Assembly (NCBI GenBank): GCA_965223405.1
Contig: CBDCWO010000006.1
Span: forward strand, 2,976,001-3,040,000
Direction of reading: 5' to 3'
Source of the DNA: CBDCWO01 sp965223405
Lineage (GTDB): Bacteria > Bacteroidota > Bacteroidia > Chitinophagales > Saprospiraceae
Length of the DNA: 64,000 bases
Shown: one piece after another, positions 17,872 through 26,833 of the stretch
How the letters are laid out: every line of letters starts with the position of its first letter
Position numbering within the stretch: the stretch's first letter is position 1
Program-made: the position numbers and the translations under genes
The notes under the pieces: generated by a model
What the model saw: the letters and a program-made list of their open reading frames with translations, nothing else
The model's database searches: none
Told to the model about the DNA's origin: nothing

Positions 17872-18999
17872 TTACTCTTGCATTTTTACTACGGCTTTGA
17901 CATTATTAGCCTTAATTGAATCATCAAATGCCTGTTTGATATTATTAAAGTCGTACAAATTAATATAATGCTCAGCAGGAAATACTTTTTGTACCAACAA
18001 TTTCTGAGCGACCATGTAGTCATCACGACAGGATCCCATCGACCCACGCATGTTTTGGGATGATCTGGTAAGATGAGTACCATCAAATTCCACTTTTCTG
18101 GGATAGGTGGCTATTACACAGATATCCCCTTCGGGTTTAACACAGTATCCGGCATGCGACAGTACTTGAGGAACTCCGGAGCATTCTATTAATAAATCGA
18201 CTTTGCCATTCGTACCGAAGGGTATACCCATTTCGTCCTTAATGCCACGTTCAAGATGAGTTTGCAAAGAAGCCTCATCAGATACGATAAGCGTGATAAA
18301 ACCTCTTTCTTTGGCTATTTTCAGTCTGTTGTTTAAATCATGAGTTAAGCCGGTAATAGCCACTCTTGCACCGGCGGCGCGAGCTAGTTCGGCAGACATC
18401 AGACCGATTATTCCACATCCGGTCACTACGACATCCATTCCGGGTTTGATATTGCATTTGTTATATATGGCATTGGCAACTACAGATAGAGGTTCTACCA
18501 AAGCCCCTTCTTCGGGTGTCAATCCATCTATAAATGGTACCACCCGATCGGATTCCAGAACCATTGCCTGTCCAAATCCACCATTGATATGAAATCCCAG
18601 GATTTGTTTATGAGGACACAGATTCCATTTGGCGATACTGCAAGCAGGGCAGTCTTCATTTTGACAACCCAGCATTGCCAGGGGTGTAAATACATCCCCC
18701 ACTCGTAAATCCCCATGGTCACCCGGTCCCAGTTCCAGGACTTTAGCACTACATTCATGTCCGATAACCCTTGGTCGCTGTACCCAATCGAAATTGGGTT
18801 TTGCAAGACAGGCACTGTTGTCCGAACCGCATACGCCTGTAAATAGAGGTTGAGCGAGGATTTCACCCTCTCTCAATTCTGGAATATCCATTTCGATAAT
18901 GGAGGTATTTCGGGTTACGACACCATCAGAAGTTGGATTAATTTTCTCTTTTCCATGTAAACAAAAACCAAGTATTGGTTTGCTCATTTCACAAAACAT
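17872..18999 (-). CDS. Zinc-dependent medium-chain alcohol/sugar dehydrogenase
   Basis: The 375-residue MDR enzyme has the catalytic zinc ligands in GVCGSD and GHE (RVIGHECSAKV), the structural-zinc cysteines in CQNEDCPACSIAKWNLC (the usual four-Cys lobe with altered spacing), and the cofactor motif GCGIIGLMSAELARAAGA. It resembles threonine/sorbitol/glucose dehydrogenase relatives. It probably oxidises a secondary alcohol of a sugar or polyol with NAD(P). A second ATG at 18987 gives a four-residue shorter N-terminus and may be the real start. It lies mid-operon, 68 bp before the epimerase gene and 51 bp after the upstream oxidoreductase gene. Confidence 0.9.
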   Translation of the reverse strand: MFCEMSKPILGFCLHGKEKINPTSDGVVTRNTSIIEMDIPELREGEILAQPLFTGVCGSDNSACLAKPNFDWVQRPRVIGHECSAKVLELGPGDHGDLRVGDVFTPLAMLGCQNEDCPACSIAKWNLCPHKQILGFHINGGFGQAMVLESDRVVPFIDGLTPEEGALVEPLSVVANAIYNKCNIKPGMDVVVTGCGIIGLMSAELARAAGARVAITGLTHDLNNRLKIAKERGFITLIVSDEASLQTHLERGIKDEMGIPFGTNGKVDLLIECSGVPQVLSHAGYCVKPEGDICVIATYPRKVEFDGTHLTRSSQNMRGSMGSCRDDYMVAQKLLVQKVFPAEHYINLYDFNNIKQAFDDSIKANNVKAVVKMQE

Positions 19000-19050
19000 T
19001 TTAGATTCTTAAATCGTGCAAACCTCACCTGTGATGAGGTGCATAGATCA

Positions 19051-20205
19051 TTACCACTCCACACCGGTGTCTTGCCAACTTCTCGTTTGGGCAGAATTAA
19101 TTACCGCTTCACAAACCTTTTGGGTTTCCTGAGCTTCTTTAAAAGTTGGAGAACAAGGTTCACCGGTTTCCAAACACTTGAGGAAATCCGCAACCTGATG
19201 AATAAATGAATGTTCATAGCCAATCGAAAGACCAGGAACCCACCATTTATCCATATAAGGTTGATCTCCATCGGTAACATGGATGGATCTCCAGCCTCTG
19301 ACAATGGAATCGTCGCGGTGATCAAAATATTCCAGTCGGGTTAAATCATGTAAATTCCATTTTATGGAGGCGTGTTCTCCATTAATCTCAAAAGTATACA
19401 AGGCTTTATGTCCTCTGGCATAACGTGTAGATTCAAACAAACCTAAGGATCCGTTGTCAAAATGACAATGAAATATGCAAGCATCGTCAATACCAACTTG
19501 TTCTACTTCGCCGGACGTTTGATGCACCCGCTCCTTAACGAATGTTTCAGTCACAGCAGATACATCCTTTATACCTCCATTCAACCACATTGCCGTGTCG
19601 ATGCAATGTGCCAGCAAATCGCCAGTAACCCCTGATCCAGCGGCTTTTACATCCAATCGCCACAGACCTTCGCCTCCTTGCGGTAATTCTGGATTTATGG
19701 TCCAATCCTGTAAAAAATTTGCCCGGTAGTGATAGATCTTACCCAGTTTTCCGGAATCTACTAATTGTTTTGCAAGAGTGACCGCGGGAATACGTCGGTA
19801 ATTATACCATACCGTATTTTTTACTCCTGATTTTTGTACTGCATCCACCATCGGCTGAGCTTCTGCTACGGTACGCGCCAGTGGTTTTTCACAGAGTACC
19901 ATTTTTCCAGCTTCCGCTGCTGCGATGGCAATATCGGCATGCATGTCATTCGGAGCACAAATATCGATGGCATCGATGTCATCTCTAGATATTAGTTTTC
20001 GCCAATCGGTTTCATAGGATTCAAACCCCCATTGCTCTGCAAATGATTTCGTACGTTCCGGATTTCGTGCCGTGATAGCTTTTAATACGGGACGGTATGC
20101 TAATTCAGGGAAAAAGTCTCCAACTCTTTTGTAGGCATTGGAATGGGATCTCCCCATAAAACCATAACCCACCAACCCTATTCTCAATTCTTTTTTATTC
20201 TCCAT
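19051..20205 (-). CDS. Gfo/Idh/MocA-family oxidoreductase
   Basis: The 384-residue cytoplasmic protein has GLVGYGFMGRSHSNAY at residues 10-25 (GxGxxG with MG..H typical of sugar/inositol dehydrogenases) and LCEKPLA with the catalytic Lys. The substrate-binding half includes GSGVTGDLLAHCIDTAMWL, where Asp and His are the usual catalytic pair. It is longer than the other family member in this operon and clearly not a recent duplicate of it. It probably oxidises a ring hydroxyl of a sugar or cyclitol. Confidence 0.93.
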   Translation of the reverse strand: MENKKELRIGLVGYGFMGRSHSNAYKRVGDFFPELAYRPVLKAITARNPERTKSFAEQWGFESYETDWRKLISRDDIDAIDICAPNDMHADIAIAAAEAGKMVLCEKPLARTVAEAQPMVDAVQKSGVKNTVWYNYRRIPAVTLAKQLVDSGKLGKIYHYRANFLQDWTINPELPQGGEGLWRLDVKAAGSGVTGDLLAHCIDTAMWLNGGIKDVSAVTETFVKERVHQTSGEVEQVGIDDACIFHCHFDNGSLGLFESTRYARGHKALYTFEINGEHASIKWNLHDLTRLEYFDHRDDSIVRGWRSIHVTDGDQPYMDKWWVPGLSIGYEHSFIHQVADFLKCLETGEPCSPTFKEAQETQKVCEAVINSAQTRSWQDTGVEW

Positions 20206-20279
20206 TTCTTAATAATTGATTTGATCAAGTTATTTATATAAATAATAATGAAAAGCGAATAATCTGCTTTCAATATAAT

Positions 20280-21329
20280 CTATTCAGGCTCATACCAACC
20301 GTGTTTTTGGCGGACCTGAATCATAACATCCAAAATATCATTCCAGGTTTGAGGTTGCATCATTACCTCATTTGGGAACATACATCCATCCCAGCAAATA
20401 TGTTTAAAAGCTTTCGTCAATTCGCCATGCTCATCTCTTAGCCAATGGCCTGCATCGTCTGCGATATTTAATTTACCATTGGGATCCGTAGCCTGACAAT
20501 GACGCCCTGTTTTGTCATGACTGCCTGAGCCAAACACAGTACCATCATTCTGAGCTACATGAAAATCAATGGTCCAGGGTCTCAATGCGGCCGTTAATGT
20601 TTTAAGTCCTGCGGTTAAGGTATCGCGATCCTCCCAGTTGAAATCTTCAGGCAAAATCCTTTCGTCCGGCTTATTGTATCCTAGAAGGTATAATAGGGTA
20701 TGAGCCATATCTGCTTGAAATCCGATGTTGGGCCGGTCTACTGCTTCCAGAGTATTCAACATGGATTTCCAACCATGCATACCTCCCCAACAGATTTCAC
20801 CTTCGGCCGCCAATGATTCTCCGTAATCCGCAGCGATATCACAGGCCTCTCTAAATGTCTGAGCTATTAATTTGGTATTTCCAACCGGATCTTCCGACCA
20901 CCCTGCTGGGTCGCAGGAAGAGTCGATACGAATGATTCCATGAGGTCGAATTCCCAATTCCCTTAATTGACTACCAATTTTACATGCTTTGCGGACCTGA
21001 GTAATAAATTGTTGCCGCTCTTCTTTGGTACCCATGGCAGACCCTCCACCGGTAGGAGTCCAAACCGGTGCCACCAGGCTTCCAATTTCCAGATTTTTGG
21101 CCTGAGCCTTCTCCGCCATGCGCTTGATATCATCGTTATTGGAATCGATGTCCATGTGCGGATCAAAAAGGAAAAGATCAAATCCATCAAATTTTACACC
21201 GTTGACTTCAGCATTGGCTGTAAGTTCGATCATGGTATCTAATGGGATAGGAGGTTCCGAATCCGGTCCTTTTCCAACCACACCTGGCCAGGAAGCATTG
21301 TGCAGTTTAGGATAATTGTTTTCTTGCAT
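20280..21329 (-). CDS. TIM-barrel sugar isomerase/epimerase-like protein (AP endonuclease 2 superfamily)
   Basis: The 349-residue protein looks like a xylose-isomerase-like TIM barrel. Probable metal ligands are the Glu in AAEGEICWGG, the Asp/His in FQADMAHT and the His in TIDFHVAQNDG. Family members interconvert ketoses or aldoses, or act on inosose-like cyclitols. It is the first gene of the minus-strand operon that ends at 15813, transcribed away from a second, unrelated TIM-barrel gene at 21726. The substrate cannot be deduced. Confidence 0.82.
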   Translation of the reverse strand: MQENNYPKLHNASWPGVVGKGPDSEPPIPLDTMIELTANAEVNGVKFDGFDLFLFDPHMDIDSNNDDIKRMAEKAQAKNLEIGSLVAPVWTPTGGGSAMGTKEERQQFITQVRKACKIGSQLRELGIRPHGIIRIDSSCDPAGWSEDPVGNTKLIAQTFREACDIAADYGESLAAEGEICWGGMHGWKSMLNTLEAVDRPNIGFQADMAHTLLYLLGYNKPDERILPEDFNWEDRDTLTAGLKTLTAALRPWTIDFHVAQNDGTVFGSGSHDKTGRHCQATDPNGKLNIADDAGHWLRDEHGELTKAFKHICWDGCMFPNEVMMQPQTWNDILDVMIQVRQKHGWYEPE

Positions 21330-21725
21330 AAGTCTTATTTTTAGTCAATTGATATCTATTATAAAGTTTTGAAACGATCTATGAAAGACAAAATATAAAT
21401 AAAAAGCGTTGTTCCCAAAGCTGTGGTAACTGGCAACCTACTTGTTGGCAGGCACATTGTTTCTATTTGACTTTTTCTATCCAGCTACAGCAATTTTCTA
21501 ATAAATCCATCATTAATTGATAGACCGGTCTATGGTGAATAATTCACTTCATTGATAGCAGCAGTAATTTACAAAATATGTCAATTTTTTGTTAATCTGA
21601 AGAAGATTTATCAACTATGCCGGCAATAATTATTTATGAATCTCTTAAATCTCCTAAAAACATTGCGATATTAGTAACCAGAATAGTCCATTTTAAACGA
21701 CTTTAATGCTTCAAAACTAGAAATT
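21330..21725. other. Divergent control region of the sugar catabolic block
   Basis: This 396-bp AT-rich region separates the operon ending at 15813 from the divergent epimerase gene at 21726 and must contain both promoters. I could not assign a TAnnTTTG box on either strand, nor a convincing operator palindrome. Confidence 0.5.
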
Positions 21726-22568
21726 ATGATCAAGATCGGGATGAACATGTTGCTGTGGACCAATCACATGACGACACAGTATTTTGATATCGTAGATAAA
21801 CTTAAAGAAACCGGCTACGATGGTGTAGAGTTATTTTTGGGATCCGGGGATCGGCAGCATTACGCAGATTTGGGAAAGCATTTTAGTGAGATCGACATGG
21901 GTGTTACCTGTGTAGCATCTCTGGCACCAGAAGAGAATATCGCCAGTCCGGATTCGAAATTCAGAAGTGCAGGTTTGGATAGATTAAAATGGGCTATAGA
22001 TATGGGATCAGCACTAAATGCTGAGGTTATTTGTGGTCCATTCCATTCTACTTTTGCCTATTTCACCAGGCAGCCACCCACCCGTGATGAAAGGCTAAGA
22101 AGCATCGAAATGCTCAGAAAAGCAGCAGAATATGCCGGTACAGCTGGAATATTGTTGGCTCCGGAAGCACTCAATCGATTCGAATGTTATTTGTATAATA
22201 CCATGGCCGATCTTAAGGAAATGGTCGAAGAGGTCAACCATCCCAATTTGGCTGCCATGTATGATACACATCACGGAAATATCGAAGAAAAAAGTCAGGC
22301 TGAAGCCTTAAAATGCATTGGTCCTTACCTAAGGCATATTCATATCAGTGAAAATGACCGGGGTACACCAGGAAAAGGACAGGTTATTTGGGAGGATGTG
22401 TTCAAAACTTTAAAGGAAATTGATTACAAAGGATGGCTTACCATCGAAGCTTTTAGTACCATAATTCCGGAATTTGCGAATGCAATTAATGTATGGAGGG
22501 ATTTTTCTCCAGCGGATGAAATCTACCAGGAAGGTCTAAAATTCATCAAAGAGCAAATGAATATTTGA
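21726..22568 (+). CDS. D-tagatose 3-epimerase-like sugar epimerase
   Basis: The 280-residue TIM barrel has the four metal ligands expected of ketose 3-epimerases: Glu in LAPEALNRFE, Asp in MYDTHH, His in HIHISENDRG and Glu in LTIEAF. The stretch HISENDRGTPGKGQ is characteristic of the D-tagatose/D-allulose 3-epimerase group, which inverts C3 of free ketoses with a divalent metal. It is divergent from the oxidoreductase operon and probably serves the same pathway. Other members of the superfamily (inosose isomerases) cannot be excluded. Confidence 0.87.
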   Translation: MIKIGMNMLLWTNHMTTQYFDIVDKLKETGYDGVELFLGSGDRQHYADLGKHFSEIDMGVTCVASLAPEENIASPDSKFRSAGLDRLKWAIDMGSALNAEVICGPFHSTFAYFTRQPPTRDERLRSIEMLRKAAEYAGTAGILLAPEALNRFECYLYNTMADLKEMVEEVNHPNLAAMYDTHHGNIEEKSQAEALKCIGPYLRHIHISENDRGTPGKGQVIWEDVFKTLKEIDYKGWLTIEAFSTIIPEFANAINVWRDFSPADEIYQEGLKFIKEQMNI

Positions 22569-22742
22569 TTGTGTAGTCCATCGGGTTTCCAATTTCAGGA
22601 ATTGGGACGTGTGATAGATGAAACAGATTTTGTCGATTGTCCTTATTCACTTTTTATTACAACTTACAATGAAATCATTTAAAAACCATGATGTATATTT
22701 AGCTGAAAGATATGTTTGTAAATGACTTCAATATTTTGCAGA

Positions 22743-24320
22743 TCACATTTGTTCGTTAATCCACCAGAGCTGCTTCCAACTGTTGCCCGTATCATTGGTC
22801 TGAGCTGCACCGGGTGTACTTCTCCCATTTAGTATGTATTCGGTCAGAAGAGATTGTAGTTCAGTTACTTTTTCCGGATTGGAAGCTTGAAGATTTTGGG
22901 TTTCTCCCGGATCATCCTTTAAGTTATAGAGTTGAATTGGGGGAAGCCCCTCCTGTTCTTCCTTATTGTTGGGGCGCGGACTACTCCATCCTCCTGAACC
23001 GGGACACATAATTAATTTCCAAGGTCCCTGTCGGATAGCAAAACTTCCGTTTATAGAATGATGTACCGTTGCTTCCCTTAATGGTCCGGACAAAGATTCC
23101 TGATTAAAGAGGGGAAGAAGGTTGTAGCTGTCTTCGGCTTCGGAATCACTCAAGGAATAACCAGCAATTGCCGCACAGGTAGCAGTAAAATCAGTAGTGC
23201 AAATAATGTCGTTACATACGGATTCTTTTTCGATTACTTTTGGCCATTTGGCAATAAACGGGACTCTGTGTCCACCTTCAAATATATCGGCTTTATGTCC
23301 CCGGAATATATAACTGGGATAGTGATCTTTGGCGATTAACTCATCCATTTTTGCTGCTGGAGAACACCCATTATCTGTAGTAAAAATGATTAAAGTATTT
23401 TCCTCGATACCGGCCTCCTTGATCGCTGTATTCATTAAGCCTACATAATCGTCAACCATCATGACAAAGTCAGCGTAGGGATTCAACCCACTTTTGTCTT
23501 GCCATTCGGTAGTTGGTAAAATGGGAGTATGGGGCGAGGGCAATGCCAGATAGAGAAAGAAAGGTGCTTCATTATCTGTATGTTCCTGGATGTATTTTAT
23601 GCTTCTTCTAAAGAAGTTCGGAGTTACATCTTCATGATCGAAGTCCGGTGACGTAGGGCCTTTTCGCCACCAGGAATATTTTCCCGTATTGACCGTAACG
23701 GTATCAGGGATAGCGGTAGATTTACCATTTTCCACATAGACATACGGGGCCATATCCAGGGACCCCGAATGTCCATAAGCATAATCAAAGCCAAGATCAT
23801 TCGGACTATTGGTGACGGGATTGCTAAAATCGATCTGATCAAAATCTCCTTCATTCCATCCCTCTCCAGTATCTTCTTTGCCATTTTCTTTCAGAGCCCA
23901 GTCCCATCCCAGATGCCATTTTCCAATAAAAGCGGTGTGATAGCCTTGAGTTTTTAATATGGAAGCTACAGTACTTCGCTCATTGGGAATTAAAGCTTTT
24001 GACTTGCCGGTCAACACACCACTTTTAAGTCTGCTCCTCCAGTTGTATCGTCCTGTGAGTAATCCGTATCTGGTTGGTGTGCATACTGATGATGAGGTGT
24101 GGGCATCAGTGAATCGCATTCCTTCAGCTGCCAGTTGGTCCAATTGAGGCGTCTTGATTTTACTATTTTCATTAAAAGCGGTGATGTCTCCATAACCCAT
24201 ATCGTCAGCCAGAATAAAGATGATATTCGGGTTTTTGGGTTGTTCCTGATCGGCTGAATTCGGTGTGGTGCAACTTAAAATCAGTCCCAACAACAGGACC
24301 CTAAAGGAATGTCTTATCAT
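22743..24320 (-). CDS. Sulfatase (S1/arylsulfatase family), lipoprotein
   Basis: The 525-residue protein has a lipoprotein signal ending LILSC (Cys16), so it is probably anchored in a membrane. The catalytic core shows metal ligands DD at 39-40, the formylglycine motif CTPTR with Cys80, GKWHLG, and TTDNG with Asp/Asn of the metal site. The Cys must be oxidised to formylglycine by a maturase (anSME or FGE); none was seen in the window. The active-site GRYNWR segment resembles sulfatases acting on carbohydrates. The gene stands alone, convergent with the TIM-barrel gene at 21726. Confidence 0.95.
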   Translation of the reverse strand: MIRHSFRVLLLGLILSCTTPNSADQEQPKNPNIIFILADDMGYGDITAFNENSKIKTPQLDQLAAEGMRFTDAHTSSSVCTPTRYGLLTGRYNWRSRLKSGVLTGKSKALIPNERSTVASILKTQGYHTAFIGKWHLGWDWALKENGKEDTGEGWNEGDFDQIDFSNPVTNSPNDLGFDYAYGHSGSLDMAPYVYVENGKSTAIPDTVTVNTGKYSWWRKGPTSPDFDHEDVTPNFFRRSIKYIQEHTDNEAPFFLYLALPSPHTPILPTTEWQDKSGLNPYADFVMMVDDYVGLMNTAIKEAGIEENTLIIFTTDNGCSPAAKMDELIAKDHYPSYIFRGHKADIFEGGHRVPFIAKWPKVIEKESVCNDIICTTDFTATCAAIAGYSLSDSEAEDSYNLLPLFNQESLSGPLREATVHHSINGSFAIRQGPWKLIMCPGSGGWSSPRPNNKEEQEGLPPIQLYNLKDDPGETQNLQASNPEKVTELQSLLTEYILNGRSTPGAAQTNDTGNSWKQLWWINEQM

Positions 24321-24473
24321 GGATAATCAATTTGTGATTAAAGATATTAAAAATTGAAAGTATTGAGTAGCGAGTATTACGTATTGAGATGGTGTGTGTA
24401 GTGTTACCTTTATTTTGTTTGAGATTCTTGGAAGAATAAAAAATTGGTAAACCAATAAATGAATAGGATAATG

Positions 24474-25278
24474 AAAATGTACTTTTTGTTCTAAAAAAGC
24501 CTCTATTCAAGGCACGGTAAATGGAAACAATACCCGGGTTTTACATTTATCCAATCCGGATGTATATTACGATGGTGTCTTTACCGGTCATGCAGTCTAC
24601 AAAAACAACGCCAGACAACTTAGAGAGCAAGCAAATACGGCGGCTAATTACATGCCTTATACGCCACCTTTTACTGTATATATAGATGGACCTCATCACG
24701 GATATAACCATATCAATTATACCTGGTGTGCCGATGTGTCAAACTGCAGTACGATCACATCATACCTGTGGGAAGGAAGTACCGATGGCTTTTCATATTA
24801 TTATCTGGCAAACACTTCGTGTTATACCGGGGAATTACCAGAGAATGAATCTTTACATCTCAAATTAACAGTAGTTTGTGTTACCGGAGAGACTAAAACA
24901 GCCCATCTGGCCGTTGTCAATTTTGATACTGAATTTTGTATCGTTCCGGAGGCAAACCACAATCCTGAAAATATGGATCTTTCCGCAACCCGCAATATCG
25001 AGCAACTCGAAGGCATGAAGTCTATGGTGTCATTCGAAGCATATCCTAATCCTTCATCCGGCATGGTAGATATTTCATTTATCTTACCTGAGCCGGCTAC
25101 GATTATTTTTTCGATGTTTAATGCCAAAGGGGAAAGACTTATTGTGAAACAGTTCAAATCCAATGTGAGGCGTAATCACATCAGTTTAGATCTCAGCAAA
25201 TTCGATCCCGGGGATTATGGAGTCAAAATGCGCCAGGGAAAGGAGCTGTATTCACAAAAAATAATGATTTTGAAGTAA
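24474..25278 (+). pseudogene. 3' remnant of a secreted protein with type IX secretion sorting domain
   Basis: The frame is open from after a TGA at 24471-24473 to 25278, but the only ATG is at 24652, deep inside sequence that reads as coding from its first codons. The last 75-80 residues form a type A sorting domain (AYPNPSSG, then beta-strand pattern, ending YSQKIMILK). The part before it is Tyr/Cys-rich and of unknown fold. No signal peptide is possible from 24652. An ATG at 24472 in another frame gives MKMYFLF and stops at once. I read this as a 5'-truncated or frameshifted gene; a functional short gene with a rare start is the alternative. Confidence 0.6.
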
Positions 25279-25279
25279 T

Positions 25280-25806
25280 ATGAATGATCTAGTCGTGAAA
25301 GCTTGTATTTTCCTGGGACTTTTTATTTCATCTTAGGAATCGCTTGTTCAAAAGAATATCTTTTTGAAAAATTTTATGCCTGGTCTCTGCTAAATAATAC
25401 CGAATCGTGGGAAGGGACTTCCTACTTTCGAAAGGGAAGTAATGACCTGATTGATGTTTCCTTTGAAGTATACAATGATAAAGGTTATCGAAGACAACAT
25501 CTATACATTCGAAATGTCAAAAAGCGAAAGGATACTGTTTTTCTTAATCCAATAGATTTTAGCAAACCAAATAGTTACGAACCTGAGTCGGTATTTTTTG
25601 CGTTTGGCTCAGATGGCAATGCACTTTATGGCCATCACGAATTACTCAAAGGTACTAGCTGGATACTGTTGGAAGATATCCGAAAGAGACAGATCACCGG
25701 TAAGTTTAATCTTTCTTTTGGCAAAGATCCGGATAAAAACTTTACTCCATATGCAGATACACTGCATTTTAAGGAAGGAACCTTTTTTGCCCGATATTTG
25801 GATTAG
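25280..25806 (+). pseudogene. Small lipoprotein gene with frameshift in the signal peptide
   Basis: From ATG 25280 a perfect start of a lipoprotein signal is read (MNDLVVKACIFLGLFISS) and then TAG at 25334. In another frame the expected continuation appears at the same place: ILGIACSK, a good lipobox, followed by an open frame to 25806 (about 160 residues, ending HFKEGTFFARYLD). One indel around 25315-25335 would join them. The only start within the downstream frame is TTG 25303, which gives a poor signal. Either the gene is newly broken or there is a sequencing error. The mature protein is unknown to me. Confidence 0.6.
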
Positions 25807-25922
25807 AGAAGAAACTCTTCAGTCTAAGCCATATTACTGGGATAGACTAATGACTATAGATCTTTGGCTTGATTTGTTTTCAGCTGATTTTTTATTAATG
25901 GGAGGTTTACACGATTTAACGA

Positions 25923-25970
25923 TTCCACAATTCCACAATTCCACAATTCCACAATTAAACAATTCCACCG
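25923..25970. repeat. 8-bp tandem repeat TTCCACAA
   Basis: Four exact units of TTCCACAA (25923-25954) are followed by TTAAACAA and TTCCACCG. It lies between the broken lipoprotein gene and a terminator hairpin, outside genes. Confidence 0.9.
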
Positions 25971-25988
25971 ATTGAAGGAAATAATAAA

Positions 25989-26023
25989 GCCGGCTCATAC
26001 GATATGAGTCGGCCTCATTTTTT
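25989..26023 (+). terminator. Hairpin terminator, possibly bidirectional
   Basis: GCCGGCTCATA pairs with TATGAGTCGGC (one G-T mismatch) around a 3-nt loop and is followed by CTCATTTTTT on the plus strand. It lies between convergent genes; on the minus strand the tail is only CTTTATTATT, so it may also end the lipoprotein gene at 26048. Confidence 0.8.
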
Positions 26024-26047
26024 GAAAGCTAAGAGCGACGTTTATTC

Positions 26048-26602
26048 TTATAAGTTGCTCACCAAATCAGGTAGATTTTCATGTACCAAGGTAATGAACT
26101 CACTGTGGCTGTTTGAACAACCTTCTTTGACCTGGGCTAAAGTTTCTTTCCAAGACATTAGTTTCTCCTCCACTGATGACAGGTAATCGGTCAATTCACT
26201 AATTTTCGTTGGAACATCTCCTTCTAACTGTCCGGTTTCCAATCCCTCTTGCAAGGAGATCACTTCGGTGCTTTTCTCTGACCATTCGGTCATCAGCACG
26301 TTGATGTCTTCGATCATATTTCCAAATCCTGAACCCGCATTTTGACAAGCTTCTTTTGCTGCCATGATTTTAGTCTGGACATCAGGTACCAGATTATCCA
26401 ATGCTGATTCGTCAAGACTCACCTCATTGATCAATTGAGTATAGTCATCGTTTTCTGACATTACCAAATTTTGAAAATCGGTAACAGCAGAAGTAGCCAT
26501 CTCCCATTTAGTGCTGAGAGATTCGATGTCAGTCCGATGCTGTTCTGCATCATTACAGCTGACAATAAAAAATACCAAAGAAAAAAATACCAAGTTTTTC
26601 AT
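26048..26602 (-). CDS. Coiled-coil lipoprotein of unknown function
   Basis: From the ATG at 26602 the product is 184 residues with a lipoprotein signal FFIVSCND (Cys15). A longer frame to 26656 would put 18 unsuitable residues before it, so 26602 is the better start. The mature part is acidic and almost wholly helical with heptad character (coiled coil). It resembles in style the small lipoprotein at 41811-42260, although I cannot show homology. No known family was recognised. Confidence 0.8.
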   Translation of the reverse strand: MKNLVFFSLVFFIVSCNDAEQHRTDIESLSTKWEMATSAVTDFQNLVMSENDDYTQLINEVSLDESALDNLVPDVQTKIMAAKEACQNAGSGFGNMIEDINVLMTEWSEKSTEVISLQEGLETGQLEGDVPTKISELTDYLSSVEEKLMSWKETLAQVKEGCSNSHSEFITLVHENLPDLVSNL

Positions 26603-26833
26603 GTTAAAAAGTGATTTATGATGTTTTAATGAATACCAAGCATGGACGATAAACAATTACCGTTAAGTACTATTAAAAAGGTGGAATGTTACTTTGGGAT
26701 AAATCCAAATTGGGGAGGAGAATGTATACTTTGTGAGCTTATAACGCAGAGTTAGGAGATTGAAGTATGTGAAGAACCATTTTCTAACTTGATTCTTCAC
26801 ATATTTTTTTGACTTTTCTACTTTTTAAGCGGA

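Noticed and set aside
25598..25975. Plus-strand frame of 125 codons
   Set aside because: It overlaps the lipoprotein frame and ends by translating the 8-bp tandem repeat, giving a periodic tail that is not protein-like.
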